From Mesorhizobium sp. J18 (GTDB lineage: Bacteria; Pseudomonadota; Alphaproteobacteria; Rhizobiales; Rhizobiaceae): DNA of 64,000 nt. The DNA lies in assembly GCF_007829525.1 (NCBI RefSeq), contig NZ_VLJP01000056.1, positions 18,767-82,766 of the forward strand. Direction: 5' to 3'. A program made the translations under genes and the position numbers. Positions 7,914-16,341 of the stretch are shown here, piece after piece. The notes below the pieces were generated by a model. The model saw only the letters and a program-made list of their open reading frames with translations. It searched no databases and was not told the DNA's origin. Position 1 is the first letter of the stretch; every line of letters starts with the position of its first letter.

Positions 7914-8705
7914 TCAGACCTGCAGGATCGAGGAAACGAGAAGCTGGGTATAGGGCGCGTGAGGGTCGTCCAAGATGCGATCGGTCAGGCCGGTTTCCAC
8001 CACATGACCGTCCTTCATCACGATCATCCGATGCGACAGCAGGCGCGCAACAGCGAGATCATGCGTGACGACAATAGCCGCCAGCCCCATATCGTGCACG
8101 AGCCCGCGCAGGAGATCGAGGAGCCGGGCCTGAACCGACACGTCGAGACCGCCGGTCGGCTCGTCCATGAAGACGAGACGCGGCCCTGTAACCAGATTGC
8201 GGGCGATCTGTAGGCGCTGACGCATGCCTCCGGAAAAAGCGCGGGGTTCGTCATCGATCCGGTCGCCGGGAATTTCCACGCGCCCGAGCCAGTCGCTGGC
8301 GGTCGCGCGGATATTGCCGTAATGCCGATCGCCGATCGCCATCAGTCGCTCGCCTACATTGGCGCCCGCCGATACCGTCATGCGCAGCCCGTCAGCGGGG
8401 TTCTGGTGGACAAAACCCCAATCGGTACGCATCAGGAAGCGCCGCTCGGCCTCGCTCATGCGGTAAAGATCGCGAAAGATACCATCGCGCATACGGTAGG
8501 AAACGGTACCCGATGTCGGCATGAGCCGCGTTGAAAGACAATTGAGCAGGGTCGTCTTGCCGGAGCCGGACTCGCCGACGACGGCCAGCACTTCGCCCGG
8601 CCAGAGCTCGAAGGAGACATTCTCGCATCCGATGCGAGTGCCATAATATTTGGAAACGGAGGAAACCTTCAGGAGAGGCTCGTCGCCCGATCTTGATGTG
8701 GTCAT
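7914..8705 (-). CDS. phnK: C-P lyase operon ABC ATPase PhnK
   Basis: ABC-type ATPase that binds the C-P lyase core complex, 263 residues. Motifs are GESGSGKTT (Walker A), FSGGMRQRLQIARNL (signature) and RLVFMDEPTGGLDVS (Walker B). The sequence YYGTRIGCENVSFELWPGE near the N-terminus and GFVHQNPADGLRM are characteristic of PhnK, which resembles oligopeptide-transporter ATPases. I place the start at 8705, where ATGA overlaps the phnJ stop; a longer reading to 8762 would run 57 bases into phnJ and is not needed. Confidence 0.95.
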   Translation of the reverse strand: MTTSRSGDEPLLKVSSVSKYYGTRIGCENVSFELWPGEVLAVVGESGSGKTTLLNCLSTRLMPTSGTVSYRMRDGIFRDLYRMSEAERRFLMRTDWGFVHQNPADGLRMTVSAGANVGERLMAIGDRHYGNIRATASDWLGRVEIPGDRIDDEPRAFSGGMRQRLQIARNLVTGPRLVFMDEPTGGLDVSVQARLLDLLRGLVHDMGLAAIVVTHDLAVARLLSHRMIVMKDGHVVETGLTDRILDDPHAPYTQLLVSSILQV

Positions 8706-9580
8706 TGGGCTGCCTCCTCGCTCATATGCCCCGTATGTCCGGCTTCCCGTCGCTCCTCGCAATGATCGGTGTCGGAACAGACGAACATGCGCCCGCCGCG
8801 ATCATCGAGGATCACCTCGTCGAGATAGACATCGGTGCCGCCGCACAATGCGCAGGGCTGGTCGAATTTCTGGATTTCGAACGGATGGTCCTCGAAATCG
8901 AGGCTTTCCACCCGCGTATAAGGGGGGATGGCATAGATGCGCTTTTCCCGGCCCGCGCCGAAAAGCTGCAATGCCGGCGACATATGCATCTTCGGATTGT
9001 CGAATTTCGGCGTCGGCGAAGGGTCCATGACATAGCGGCCCTCAACCTTGACCGGATAGGCATAAGTGGTCGCGATATGACCGTGCTTGGCGATATCCTC
9101 ATAGAGCTTCACATGCATGAGGCCATATTCCTCCAGCGCGTGCATCTTGCGCGTCTCGGTCTCGCGCGGCTCGAGGAAGCGTAAGGGCTCCGGAATGGGC
9201 ACCTGATAGACGAGGATCTGGCCTTCCTGCAGAGGCTTTTCGGGAATTCGATGGCGCGTCTGGATGATCGTCGCCTCGCCCGTATGCGTAGTGACCGCAA
9301 TCTCGGCCACCTTCTGGAAGAAGGCGCGGATGGAAACCGCATTGGTTGTGTCGTCAGCGCCCTGGTCGATCACCTTCAAGACGTCGCCCGGGCCGATCAC
9401 CGACGCCGTGACTTGAACGCCGCCCGTGCCCCAGCCATAGGGCATCGGCATTTCGCGGCTGGCGAAAGGTACTTGATAGCCAGGAATGGCGATGCCCTTG
9501 AGGATCGCGCGGCGGATCATCCGTTTCGTCTGCTCGTCCAGATAGGCGAAGTTGTAGCGGGCGATGGTCTCGGTGCTCAT
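8702..9580 (-). CDS. phnJ: carbon-phosphorus lyase radical SAM subunit PhnJ
   Basis: Catalytic subunit that cleaves the C-P bond of ribose 1-phosphonate 5-phosphate by radical S-adenosylmethionine chemistry, releasing for example methane. The 292 residues contain the unusual cluster motif C-X2-C-X21-C-X5-C at Cys243, Cys246, Cys268 and Cys274, and Gly34 in IPGYQVPFASREMPMP corresponds to the glycyl-radical residue (Gly32 in E. coli). All key residues are intact, so the lyase should be functional. It overlaps phnI by four bases (ATGA) upstream and phnK downstream. Confidence 0.97.
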   Translation of the reverse strand: MSTETIARYNFAYLDEQTKRMIRRAILKGIAIPGYQVPFASREMPMPYGWGTGGVQVTASVIGPGDVLKVIDQGADDTTNAVSIRAFFQKVAEIAVTTHTGEATIIQTRHRIPEKPLQEGQILVYQVPIPEPLRFLEPRETETRKMHALEEYGLMHVKLYEDIAKHGHIATTYAYPVKVEGRYVMDPSPTPKFDNPKMHMSPALQLFGAGREKRIYAIPPYTRVESLDFEDHPFEIQKFDQPCALCGGTDVYLDEVILDDRGGRMFVCSDTDHCEERREAGHTGHMSEEAAQ

Positions 9581-10683
9581 TCGGCGGCCTCCTTGCGCTC
9601 GTCGTCGCCGGTCTGACGCTTCTCGAATTCCCTCCGCATGCGGCGGACGAGATCAAGCTCGGCCTGGAAGTCTACATAATGCGGCAGTTTCAGATGCTCG
9701 ACGAAGCCCGTGGCCTGCACATTGTCGGAATGGGAGATGACGAATTCCTCATCCTGTGCGGGAGCGATGATATCTTCACCGAGCTCGCGGGCACGCAGGG
9801 CGCGATCACAGAGCGCCATGGCCATGGCCTTGCGCTCCGACTGGCCGAACACCAGCCCATAGCCGCGGGTGAATTGCGGGGGAGCCTTGGCTGAGCCTTT
9901 GAACTGGTTGACCATCTGGCACTCGGTCACACGTATGCGGCCAAGACTGACAGGGAAATCGAGCTCCGGCACATCGATCTCGATTTCCACTTCGCCGATG
10001 CGAATTTCTCCGGCAAAGGGATGATTGCGCGCGTAGCCGCGTTGTGTCGAATAGCCAAGCGCAAGCAGGAAGCCCTCGTCGCCTCGCGACAGCGCCTGAA
10101 GACGCGTGTCACGCTCCATGGGGAACTCCAGAGGTTCGCGCGTGATGTCGCCTATCTCGTGATCTTCCGGCATGGCGCCATCGCCTTCGATCAGGCCCTC
10201 ATGGGCGAGGATTTCGGAAACGCGCAGCATGGTTTCATCTTCCTGAGGCCGGCTTTCCGGAGCCTCCGGCTCGTCGTCGGTCGCAAGCGAAGGGTCGAGC
10301 AGGCGATGGGTGTAATCGAAGGTCGGCCCAAGCAGTTGTCCGCCGGGCAGGTCCTTGTAGGTGGCCGAGACCCGGCGTTCCACAAGCATGCCGCCAGTAT
10401 TGATCGGCTGCGAATAGCCAAAGCGCGGCAGGGTCGTGCGATAGGCCCGCAAGAGAAAGATCGCCTCGATCATATCGCCCCGCGCCTGCTTGATGGCCAG
10501 CGCGGCAAGCTCCCGGTCATAGAGCGAGCCTTCGGTCATGACCCTGTCCACGGCCAGCGCAAGTTGGCCGACGATCTGCTCCAGACTTATCGCGGGCACC
10601 ATACGATCGCCCCGACGCCGATCGGCCAAAAGCCTGTGGGCGTTGCGGATAGCGGCTTCCCCGCCCTTGACTGCGACATACAT
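9577..10683 (-). CDS. phnI: C-P lyase core subunit / ribonucleoside triphosphate lyase PhnI
   Basis: PhnI, with PhnG, PhnH and PhnL, links a phosphonate to C1 of the ribose of ATP, displacing adenine. The protein has 368 residues, close to the family norm. Recognisable stretches are MYVAVKGGEAAI at the start, NTGGMLVERRVSATYKDL and FDYTHRLLDPSL in the middle, and a C-terminal YVDFQAELDLVRRMR segment. The start at 10683 has GGAGGA ten bases upstream; a longer reading frame upstream is overlap with phnH. It begins two bases after phnH and overlaps phnJ. Confidence 0.96.
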   Translation of the reverse strand: MYVAVKGGEAAIRNAHRLLADRRRGDRMVPAISLEQIVGQLALAVDRVMTEGSLYDRELAALAIKQARGDMIEAIFLLRAYRTTLPRFGYSQPINTGGMLVERRVSATYKDLPGGQLLGPTFDYTHRLLDPSLATDDEPEAPESRPQEDETMLRVSEILAHEGLIEGDGAMPEDHEIGDITREPLEFPMERDTRLQALSRGDEGFLLALGYSTQRGYARNHPFAGEIRIGEVEIEIDVPELDFPVSLGRIRVTECQMVNQFKGSAKAPPQFTRGYGLVFGQSERKAMAMALCDRALRARELGEDIIAPAQDEEFVISHSDNVQATGFVEHLKLPHYVDFQAELDLVRRMRREFEKRQTGDDERKEAAE

Positions 10684-10685
10684 GG

Positions 10686-11294
10686 CTATTCCTCCGCAGT
10701 GATGCGTGTTGTGCGCGGCAGGGCGGCAACGCCTTCGCGTGCTACGAGAACAAGGTCGATGCCGCGAGGGAAGCGTGCGCGATTCTGCACCCATTGCTCG
10801 GCAAAGTGGCGGGGCATGGGCGAAGGCGCCAGTCGCGCCGTGGTTCGGATGCCGGGTCCTTCTAGCGCAATGGCGGGGCCATTGGCCAAAGTCTCTACCT
10901 GCAGGACCAGCGTGGCCGAGCGGTCGGGATAGTCCTGCGTGCCTTGGGCGAAATTGTCGAGACTGATCAAGGTTGCCGGATAGGACACGAAAGCGAAATG
11001 CGCATCCGACGGATTGGTCACGATCGGTGCACCGGTATGGAAAGCGAGCCACGCCCGCACGGCTTCTTCGGCCTGGAGCGGCGGATCGAGCCAGATCGGA
11101 GTATCATGATCGCAAAGGGTCAGCGCGACGGCCCCGGCCTCAGGTGTCAGGGGCGCAGGCGGACGCGCGGCAGCCAGGCTTTTCTGTATCGTACCGGGCC
11201 GGGCCAGTGCTTCCATCACTGCACGAAAGGTGGCCTGGGCGTCAAAGACGGGTTGCCTGAAGCCGCCCTCAATCGACTTGCCGTGAAAGCTCAT
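10686..11294 (-). CDS. phnH: C-P lyase core subunit PhnH
   Basis: PhnH is a structural subunit of the PhnGHIJ core. It is 202 residues long. The N-terminus has GGFRQPVFDAQATFRAVMEA followed by LARPG, and the later motif GPGIRTTARL is also typical of PhnH, as is the length. No catalytic motif is expected, since the family resembles PLP-dependent transferases but has lost cofactor binding. The start ATG overlaps the phnG stop as TGATG, and phnI follows after two bases. Confidence 0.95.
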   Translation of the reverse strand: MSFHGKSIEGGFRQPVFDAQATFRAVMEALARPGTIQKSLAAARPPAPLTPEAGAVALTLCDHDTPIWLDPPLQAEEAVRAWLAFHTGAPIVTNPSDAHFAFVSYPATLISLDNFAQGTQDYPDRSATLVLQVETLANGPAIALEGPGIRTTARLAPSPMPRHFAEQWVQNRARFPRGIDLVLVAREGVAALPRTTRITAEE

Positions 11295-11755
11295 CAGTCT
11301 TCTCCGCGCACGAGTGTGAAGAAATCGACCTTGGTCGCGGCGGTTTCCGCGCGCTTTCGCGTATCGGCTTCGGCGAGGGCTTGGCGCAGGGGAGACAGGA
11401 TACGTTCCTCGACCAGCTCGGCATGCTCCGCTCGCTGACGCAGGGCGTCTATGATGGCCGCGACCCGCACCTTCTCCAGGTCGCGGCCGAGCGCATAAGC
11501 ATGACCGACCTCTCCTTCCGGCAGCTTAACCGTGGCGCGCGTCACTGTGGCCTCACCGAAATTGAACGGCGCACCGCCGCCGCCCATGCGCCCGCGCAAG
11601 GTCACGAGCCCGGTCTCCGGTCCCCGCAAGAGCTGGGCATCATCGGGCAGGCCGGATTGTTCCCAAAGTCGCATGAGGTCTCGCGCGGGCGCGGCGGCCA
11701 GAATGGCCATTGCCTCCCGGCGCCGCTCCGTCGTCTGGTGATTTCTGGGTGTCAT
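11294..11755 (-). CDS. phnG: C-P lyase core subunit PhnG
   Basis: First gene of the C-P lyase operon, 153 residues. Family features are the early helix RRREAMAILAAAPARDLMRLW, the central GRMGGGGAPFNFGEATVTRA and VGHAYALGRDLEKVRVAAIIDAL. I chose the ATG at 11755 (MTPRNHQ), which leaves 120 bases to the divergent phnF start; its ribosome binding site (GGTAACAAG) is weak. An ATG at 11794 would put the operator inside the gene and is less likely. Transcription probably starts near 11792, immediately before the PhnF operator. Confidence 0.93.
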   Translation of the reverse strand: MTPRNHQTTERRREAMAILAAAPARDLMRLWEQSGLPDDAQLLRGPETGLVTLRGRMGGGGAPFNFGEATVTRATVKLPEGEVGHAYALGRDLEKVRVAAIIDALRQRAEHAELVEERILSPLRQALAEADTRKRAETAATKVDFFTLVRGED

Positions 11756-11770
11756 CTTGTTACCATGAAT

Positions 11771-11790
11771 TTGTCTATTGATATAGACAA
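11771..11790. promoter_or_regulatory. perfect inverted repeat, probable PhnF operator
   Basis: TTGTCTAT-tgat-ATAGACAA is an exact 8-bp inverted repeat in the phnF/phnG gap. The TATAGACAA-type half-site resembles known PhnF/GntR (HutC subfamily) operators. It covers the -35 of the phnF promoter and lies just downstream of the predicted phnG start point, so one bound dimer could repress both genes. Binding is inferred. Confidence 0.7.
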
Positions 11791-11806
11791 CCATACAAAT
11801 TATAAT
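11778..11806 (+). promoter_or_regulatory. predicted sigma-70-type promoter of phnF
   Basis: TTGATA (11778-11783), a 17-base spacer and TATAAT (11801-11806) form a near-consensus promoter 70 bases before the phnF start. The -35 lies inside the inverted repeat, which predicts autorepression. Confidence 0.6.
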
Positions 11807-11826
11807 CTCTCTGTAGTGGTTGTCCA
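11799..11826 (-). promoter_or_regulatory. predicted promoter of the phnG operon
   Basis: On the minus strand TGGACA (11826-11821), a 16-base spacer and TATAAT (11804-11799) form a good promoter. Its -10 shares bases with the -10 of the divergent phnF promoter, so the two are mutually exclusive. The start point would be near 11792. Confidence 0.55.
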
Positions 11827-11843
11827 TGACGTGATTGTGACAG
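11826..11843 (-). promoter_or_regulatory. candidate Pho box upstream of phnG
   Basis: The minus strand reads CTGTCAC-AATC-ACGTCAT, an 11 of 14 match to the two Pho-box heptamers with correct spacing. It ends where the predicted -35 of the phnG promoter begins. The distance to the -10 is 21 bases, one helical turn longer than usual. Confidence 0.5.
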
Positions 11844-11875
11844 GCAGCAGGCTGGTGGCGATAAAAGGAGACGGA

Positions 11876-12610
11876 GTGATCGAGCGGCGCAGCGGCATAG
11901 CCCTGTGGCGCCAGATAGCGGATCGCATCCGTCTCGGATTGAATGCCGGGCTCGCCGGCCCTGACGGCCGACTACCCCCCGAGATAGCGCTTGCCGAACG
12001 TTACGGCGTGAACCGCCATACAGTGCGGGCGGCGATTTCCGCTTTGGTACAGGAAGGAGTTCTGCGTGCCGAACAGGGGCGCGGCACTTTCGTCGAGCGG
12101 CGCAGGCGGCTTGCCTATCCGATCGGCGTCCGCACGCGTTTTTCCGCCGGCCTTGCTGGGCAGGCACGGGACCGGCGCGGACATTTGATCGAACACGCCG
12201 AGGAGCCGGCTTCGGAAGAAGTCGCCAAGGCCCTGGGGCTTGGCGTCGGCGCCTCCGTCATCCGGCTGGAAACGCTTGCCGAGGCCGATGGGCGTCCCGT
12301 CTCGCGCGCGAGAAGCTGGTTTGACGGCGTAAGATTCCGCGGCATTGAGCAGCATTTCGCCGAAACAGGCTCGATAACCGCCTCCCTGCTGGCCCTAGGC
12401 GTCGAAGACTACTTCCGCCATTCAACGATCGTTTCCGCGCGCCATGCGGATTCGGAAGACCTGAAGGACCTGGCACTTTCCCCGGGGGCCATCGTCCTGG
12501 TGACGGTTGCCTTGAATGTCGATGCCGAAGGTGTGCCGCTGCAATATTCCGAGACACGCTTTGCAGCCGACCGGGTGGAACTTCATGTGGGGAGTGGCGA
12601 TCAGCCGTAA
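11876..12610 (+). CDS. phnF: GntR/HutC-family phosphonate repressor PhnF
   Basis: Transcriptional regulator of the phn locus, 244 residues. An N-terminal winged helix-turn-helix spans about residues 1-70, including LPPEIALAERYGVNRHTVRA and GVLRAEQGRGTFVE. A C-terminal UTRA ligand-binding domain follows, with VSRARSWFDGVRFRG and PLQYSETRFAADRVEL. I chose the GTG at 11876 because GGAG stands six bases before it and the N-terminus then matches HutC-type regulators; no ATG is available nearby. It is divergent from phnG and very likely represses both directions through the inverted repeat at 11771-11790. Confidence 0.92.
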   Translation: MIERRSGIALWRQIADRIRLGLNAGLAGPDGRLPPEIALAERYGVNRHTVRAAISALVQEGVLRAEQGRGTFVERRRRLAYPIGVRTRFSAGLAGQARDRRGHLIEHAEEPASEEVAKALGLGVGASVIRLETLAEADGRPVSRARSWFDGVRFRGIEQHFAETGSITASLLALGVEDYFRHSTIVSARHADSEDLKDLALSPGAIVLVTVALNVDAEGVPLQYSETRFAADRVELHVGSGDQP

Positions 12611-12717
12611 CGGTCTCACTCCTTCTTGACCCGGCTTCCTGCTCTGGTGATTTGACCAATTTCAGCGGCACAGGCACAACGCTTGCGATAAATGACAACC
12701 GCAGGGGAGGCATGACC

Positions 12718-13938
12718 GTGAAGACTGCTCTAGTGACCGCATTGGTCTTTTTGTTTCTTGCAGCGGCCGCACCGGCTCAGGATATCGACGTCAAGGCCTG
12801 GGATGCAGTCGTCGAGAAGGCGCGCGGCGAGACCGTCTATTTCAATGCCTGGGGCGGGTCGGAAAGCATCAATGCCTATCTTGAATGGGCAGGCGAAGAG
12901 CTCCGTGAGCGCTATGGTGTCAAACTGGTCCATGTGAAGGTGGACGACACAGCGAATGCGGTGACCAAGGTCGTGGCCGAGAAAGCCGCCGGAAAAGATG
13001 AAGGCGGCACGGTCGATCTCATCTGGATCAACGGCGAGAATTTCGCCTCCATGAAGCGTCAGGACCTGCTCATGTCGCCCGGTTGGGCCGAAGACCTGCC
13101 CAACTGGCAATATGTGGATGTCGAGAACAAACCGACCATCCGCACGGACTTCACCATTCCGGTCGAGGGGCTGGAAAGCCCGTGGGGTATGGCCAAGCTC
13201 GTTTTTTTCTATGATTCCGCCCGCACCGATGCTGCGAGCCTGCCGGAAAATGCCGATGAGTTGCTCGAATGGGCCGAGGCCAATCCCGGCCGGTTCTCCT
13301 ATCCCCAGCCGCCGGACTTCATGGGCTCCTCCTTCCTGAAACAGATTCTGGCGGAAAAGGCGGAGGATCAGGCCGTCCTGCAGAGGCCGGCCGAGGAAGC
13401 GGATTTCGAGGCGGTGACGGAACCGCTGTTCGCCTATCTCGATAAACTCAATCCACTAATGTGGCGCGGCGGCAAGGCCTTTCCACAGAACTATCCGGCG
13501 ATGAAGCAGCTTCTGGCGGACAGCGAGCTGGACATCATCTTCGCCTTCAATCCTTCCGAAGCTTCCAGCGCGATCGCCAATCAGGAGCTGCCGGACACGG
13601 TGCGGTCCTTCACCTTCCCCGGAGGCACGCTTGCCAACACGCATTTCGTCACCGTCCCTTACAATGCGACGGCCAGGGCCGGAGCACTGGTGACGGCGAA
13701 TTTCCTGCTTTCCCCCGAGGCCCAGGCACGCAAACAGGATCCGAAATATTGGGGCGACCCGACAGTGCTTGCACTCTCCAAGCTCGATGACAAGGATCGC
13801 GCGCTCTTCGAGGCAATTAATCTCGGTGTTGCCACGCTCGGTCCCGACGAACTGGGCCCGGCAATCGACGAGCCGCATCCGAGCTGGATGGAGCGTATCG
13901 AAGAGGAATGGAAACGCCGTTACGGCGTCGGGAACTAG
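12718..13938 (+). CDS. ynjB: YnjB-type ABC transporter substrate-binding protein
   Basis: Periplasmic binding protein of the YnjBCD importer family, 406 residues. A signal peptide (MKTALVTALVFLFLAAAAP) is cleaved before QDID. Family features include YFNAWGGSESINAYLEWAG near the mature N-terminus, VDLIWINGENF, and LESPWGMAKLVFFYDSART. The GTG at 12718 stands seven bases after GGGGAGG; an ATG at 12712 is only one base from it, so the GTG is preferred. The substrate of YnjBCD is not established. The gene follows phnF in the same direction after about 107 bases. Confidence 0.88.
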   Translation: MKTALVTALVFLFLAAAAPAQDIDVKAWDAVVEKARGETVYFNAWGGSESINAYLEWAGEELRERYGVKLVHVKVDDTANAVTKVVAEKAAGKDEGGTVDLIWINGENFASMKRQDLLMSPGWAEDLPNWQYVDVENKPTIRTDFTIPVEGLESPWGMAKLVFFYDSARTDAASLPENADELLEWAEANPGRFSYPQPPDFMGSSFLKQILAEKAEDQAVLQRPAEEADFEAVTEPLFAYLDKLNPLMWRGGKAFPQNYPAMKQLLADSELDIIFAFNPSEASSAIANQELPDTVRSFTFPGGTLANTHFVTVPYNATARAGALVTANFLLSPEAQARKQDPKYWGDPTVLALSKLDDKDRALFEAINLGVATLGPDELGPAIDEPHPSWMERIEEEWKRRYGVGN

Positions 13939-14007
13939 GTCAGGACCTAGCGTGTTTCCCGCTTCGACCCTGCCTCGTAGAGCCGAAGCGCTTCCGGGCC
14001 GAACATA

Positions 14008-15687
14008 ATGCTGACGCGCCTCGCTCCTTCCCTTGCCATGCTGCTTCTGGCCGGCCCGATCCTGCTCGGCTTGACCGGCACGCTGTTGCCCGCTTTCGGC
14101 TACCTGCCGGCACTTGGCGGCATGCATCCCACGGGCGAATATCTCGCCAGGCTCTTGCAGGAACCGGCTATCTTTCATTCCGCATTGATGAGCTTTGCAG
14201 CCGGGCTCATCACCGCAGCGGTTTCGCTCACAGTCGTCATGCTGTTCGTGGGCGGCTGGGCGGGAACAAGACTTTTCAGCCGCGTCCTGCATCTTGTCTC
14301 GCCGTTGCTCTCGGTACCTCACGCGGCTGCCGCTTTTGGCCTCGCTTTCCTGGTTGCTCCCTCTGGCATGATCGCGCGCTTCATCTCGCCGGAACTAACC
14401 GGTTGGACCCGTCCGCCCGATGTGCTCATACTTCACGATGCGATGGGCCTGACGATGATGGCGGGGCTGGTGATCAAGGAAATCCCTTTCCTCTTCCTCG
14501 TCACCCTCGCCGCCCTTCCGCAGATACGCCTTGCCGAGACACGCGCCCTTGCGGCATCGCTTGGCTATGGCCGCGTCGCCGGATTTCTCTTCGGCCTTTG
14601 GCCGCAGCTTTACCCGCAGATCAGGCTGGCGGTTTTCGCGGTCGTCGCCTTTTCCAGCTCGGTGGTGGACGTGGCGACGATCCTTGGGCCAACTTCACCG
14701 GCGCCGCTCGCCGTGCGCCTGCTCGGCTGGATGAATGATCCGGACCTTTCGATGCGTTATCTCGCGTCGGCGGGGGCGATGTTGCAACTGATCGTGACGG
14801 CTGCGGCGCTCGGCGCCTGGACATTGGTGGAGCGGATATGTGCCGCTTTGCGCGACAGCTTCGCCGCTGCCGGTAAGCGTTTGCGCCGTGATCACGCAAT
14901 ACGCATAGCAGCCTTTGCGGCCATGACCCTTTCCGCGACCGTCGTAATTGCCGGGCTCGGCACGCTGGCCGTCTGGTCGGTCGCCGGGCTTTGGCAATTT
15001 CCGCATGCGCTGCCCAAAGACTTCACGCTCAAAAGCTGGATCGCTGCCGGCCCCCGCATCCTCTCGCCTTTGACGACAACGCTGGTGGTCGCCTTTTTCT
15101 CCACGCTACTTGCCGTCGCCCTGACCCTCCTGTGCCTTGCGCGCGAAGACGAAAAGGGGCGGAAGGTAAGGCGCGGCACGATGCTTCTCTTCTACCTGCC
15201 GTTGCTGGTGCCGCAGGCGGCCTTCCTGTTCGGCCTGCAGCTCTTCTTCATCCTTACGAACAGTGCCGCCAGCATCGTGGCGCTTGTCTTCGCCCATTTC
15301 ATCTTCGTCATGCCTTATGTCTTCCTGTCGCTGTCGGATCCTTGGAGAGCCTTCGACCGCCGCTATGACGCGATCGCGGCAGGGCTGGGCAAAGGGGCAT
15401 GGGTGCGGCTCCTGCGCGTTCGCCTGCCCATGCTCACGCGGGCGATCCTGACAGCCGCCGCGGTCGGCTTCGCCGTGTCGATCGGTCAGTATCTGCCGAC
15501 CGTGCTGATCGGGGCGGGGCGTCTCACGACCATCACCAGCGAGGCCGTGGCACTGGCCTCCGGCGGCAACCGGCGTGTCATTGGAGTCTATGCCTTCCTG
15601 CAGATGGTTCTGCCGGCGCTGGGCTTTCTCGTTGCCACGCTGGTGCCGGCGCTGTTATTCCGGCGCTTTCGGGCGATGCGGGTCTGA
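14008..15687 (+). CDS. ynjC: YnjC-type fused ABC transporter permease
   Basis: Inner-membrane permease of 559 residues with two permease modules in one chain, as in YnjC and FbpB-type transporters, so no second permease gene is needed. The first coupling loop is near ALAASLGYGRVAGFLFGLWP and the second near AIAAGLGKGAWVRLLRVRLP. At least ten hydrophobic segments are visible. It lies 69 bases after ynjB and 9 bases before ynjD. Membrane location and family are clear; the substrate is not. Confidence 0.9.
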   Translation: MLTRLAPSLAMLLLAGPILLGLTGTLLPAFGYLPALGGMHPTGEYLARLLQEPAIFHSALMSFAAGLITAAVSLTVVMLFVGGWAGTRLFSRVLHLVSPLLSVPHAAAAFGLAFLVAPSGMIARFISPELTGWTRPPDVLILHDAMGLTMMAGLVIKEIPFLFLVTLAALPQIRLAETRALAASLGYGRVAGFLFGLWPQLYPQIRLAVFAVVAFSSSVVDVATILGPTSPAPLAVRLLGWMNDPDLSMRYLASAGAMLQLIVTAAALGAWTLVERICAALRDSFAAAGKRLRRDHAIRIAAFAAMTLSATVVIAGLGTLAVWSVAGLWQFPHALPKDFTLKSWIAAGPRILSPLTTTLVVAFFSTLLAVALTLLCLAREDEKGRKVRRGTMLLFYLPLLVPQAAFLFGLQLFFILTNSAASIVALVFAHFIFVMPYVFLSLSDPWRAFDRRYDAIAAGLGKGAWVRLLRVRLPMLTRAILTAAAVGFAVSIGQYLPTVLIGAGRLTTITSEAVALASGGNRRVIGVYAFLQMVLPALGFLVATLVPALLFRRFRAMRV

Positions 15688-15696
15688 TGGCGGAAG

Positions 15697-16341
15697 ATGG
15701 CGCAGAAAGGACTGGAACTCCAAAGCGTAACGATCGCGCTTGAAGGTCGCGTGCTCGTCGCACTGTCACGCAGCGTGGCACCCGGCGATGTCCTGACCCT
15801 CATGGGGCCATCGGGTTCGGGGAAGTCTTCCCTGCTGGCCTATATCGGCGGCTTCCTCGATCCTGTCTTCTCGGCTTCGGGGAAAGTGATGATCGGTGGT
15901 TGTGATCTTACCAATCTGCCAACCGAGGATCGACATGCGGGCATCCTTTTCCAGGACCCCTTGCTTTTTCCGCATATGACGGTCGGCGGCAATCTTGCCT
16001 TTGCCATTCCCGCATCGATCAAAGGCCGTGAGGAGCGACGTAATCGCGTCGAGGAGGCGCTCGAAGGCGTCGGCCTTGCGGGGCTGGCCGGACGCGACCC
16101 GGCCACGCTTTCCGGCGGCCAGAAGGCGCGTGTCGCCCTGGCGCGCGTTCTGCTCTCCAGCCCGCGCATGCTGCTCCTCGACGAACCATTCTCCAGGCTC
16201 GACACCGAACTGCGCCAGCAGGTACGCGAACTGGTTTTCGCCAAGGCGCGCGACAGCCGGCTGCCCGTCGTCCTCGTCACCCACGACGAGGACGATGCAG
16301 CCGCAGCCGGCGGCGACGTTGTGCGGGTCGGTTCGCAATGA
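15697..16341 (+). CDS. ynjD: YnjD-type ABC transporter ATP-binding protein
   Basis: ATPase of the YnjBCD importer, 214 residues. Walker A GPSGSGKSS, signature LSGGQKARVALARVL, Walker B MLLLDEPFSRLD and the switch histidine in VLVTHDEDDAAAA are intact. It completes a three-gene importer with the preceding binding protein and fused permease. The stop overlaps the start of hrpB (ATGATG), so the helicase gene is probably cotranscribed. Confidence 0.92.
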   Translation: MAQKGLELQSVTIALEGRVLVALSRSVAPGDVLTLMGPSGSGKSSLLAYIGGFLDPVFSASGKVMIGGCDLTNLPTEDRHAGILFQDPLLFPHMTVGGNLAFAIPASIKGREERRNRVEEALEGVGLAGLAGRDPATLSGGQKARVALARVLLSSPRMLLLDEPFSRLDTELRQQVRELVFAKARDSRLPVVLVTHDEDDAAAAGGDVVRVGSQ

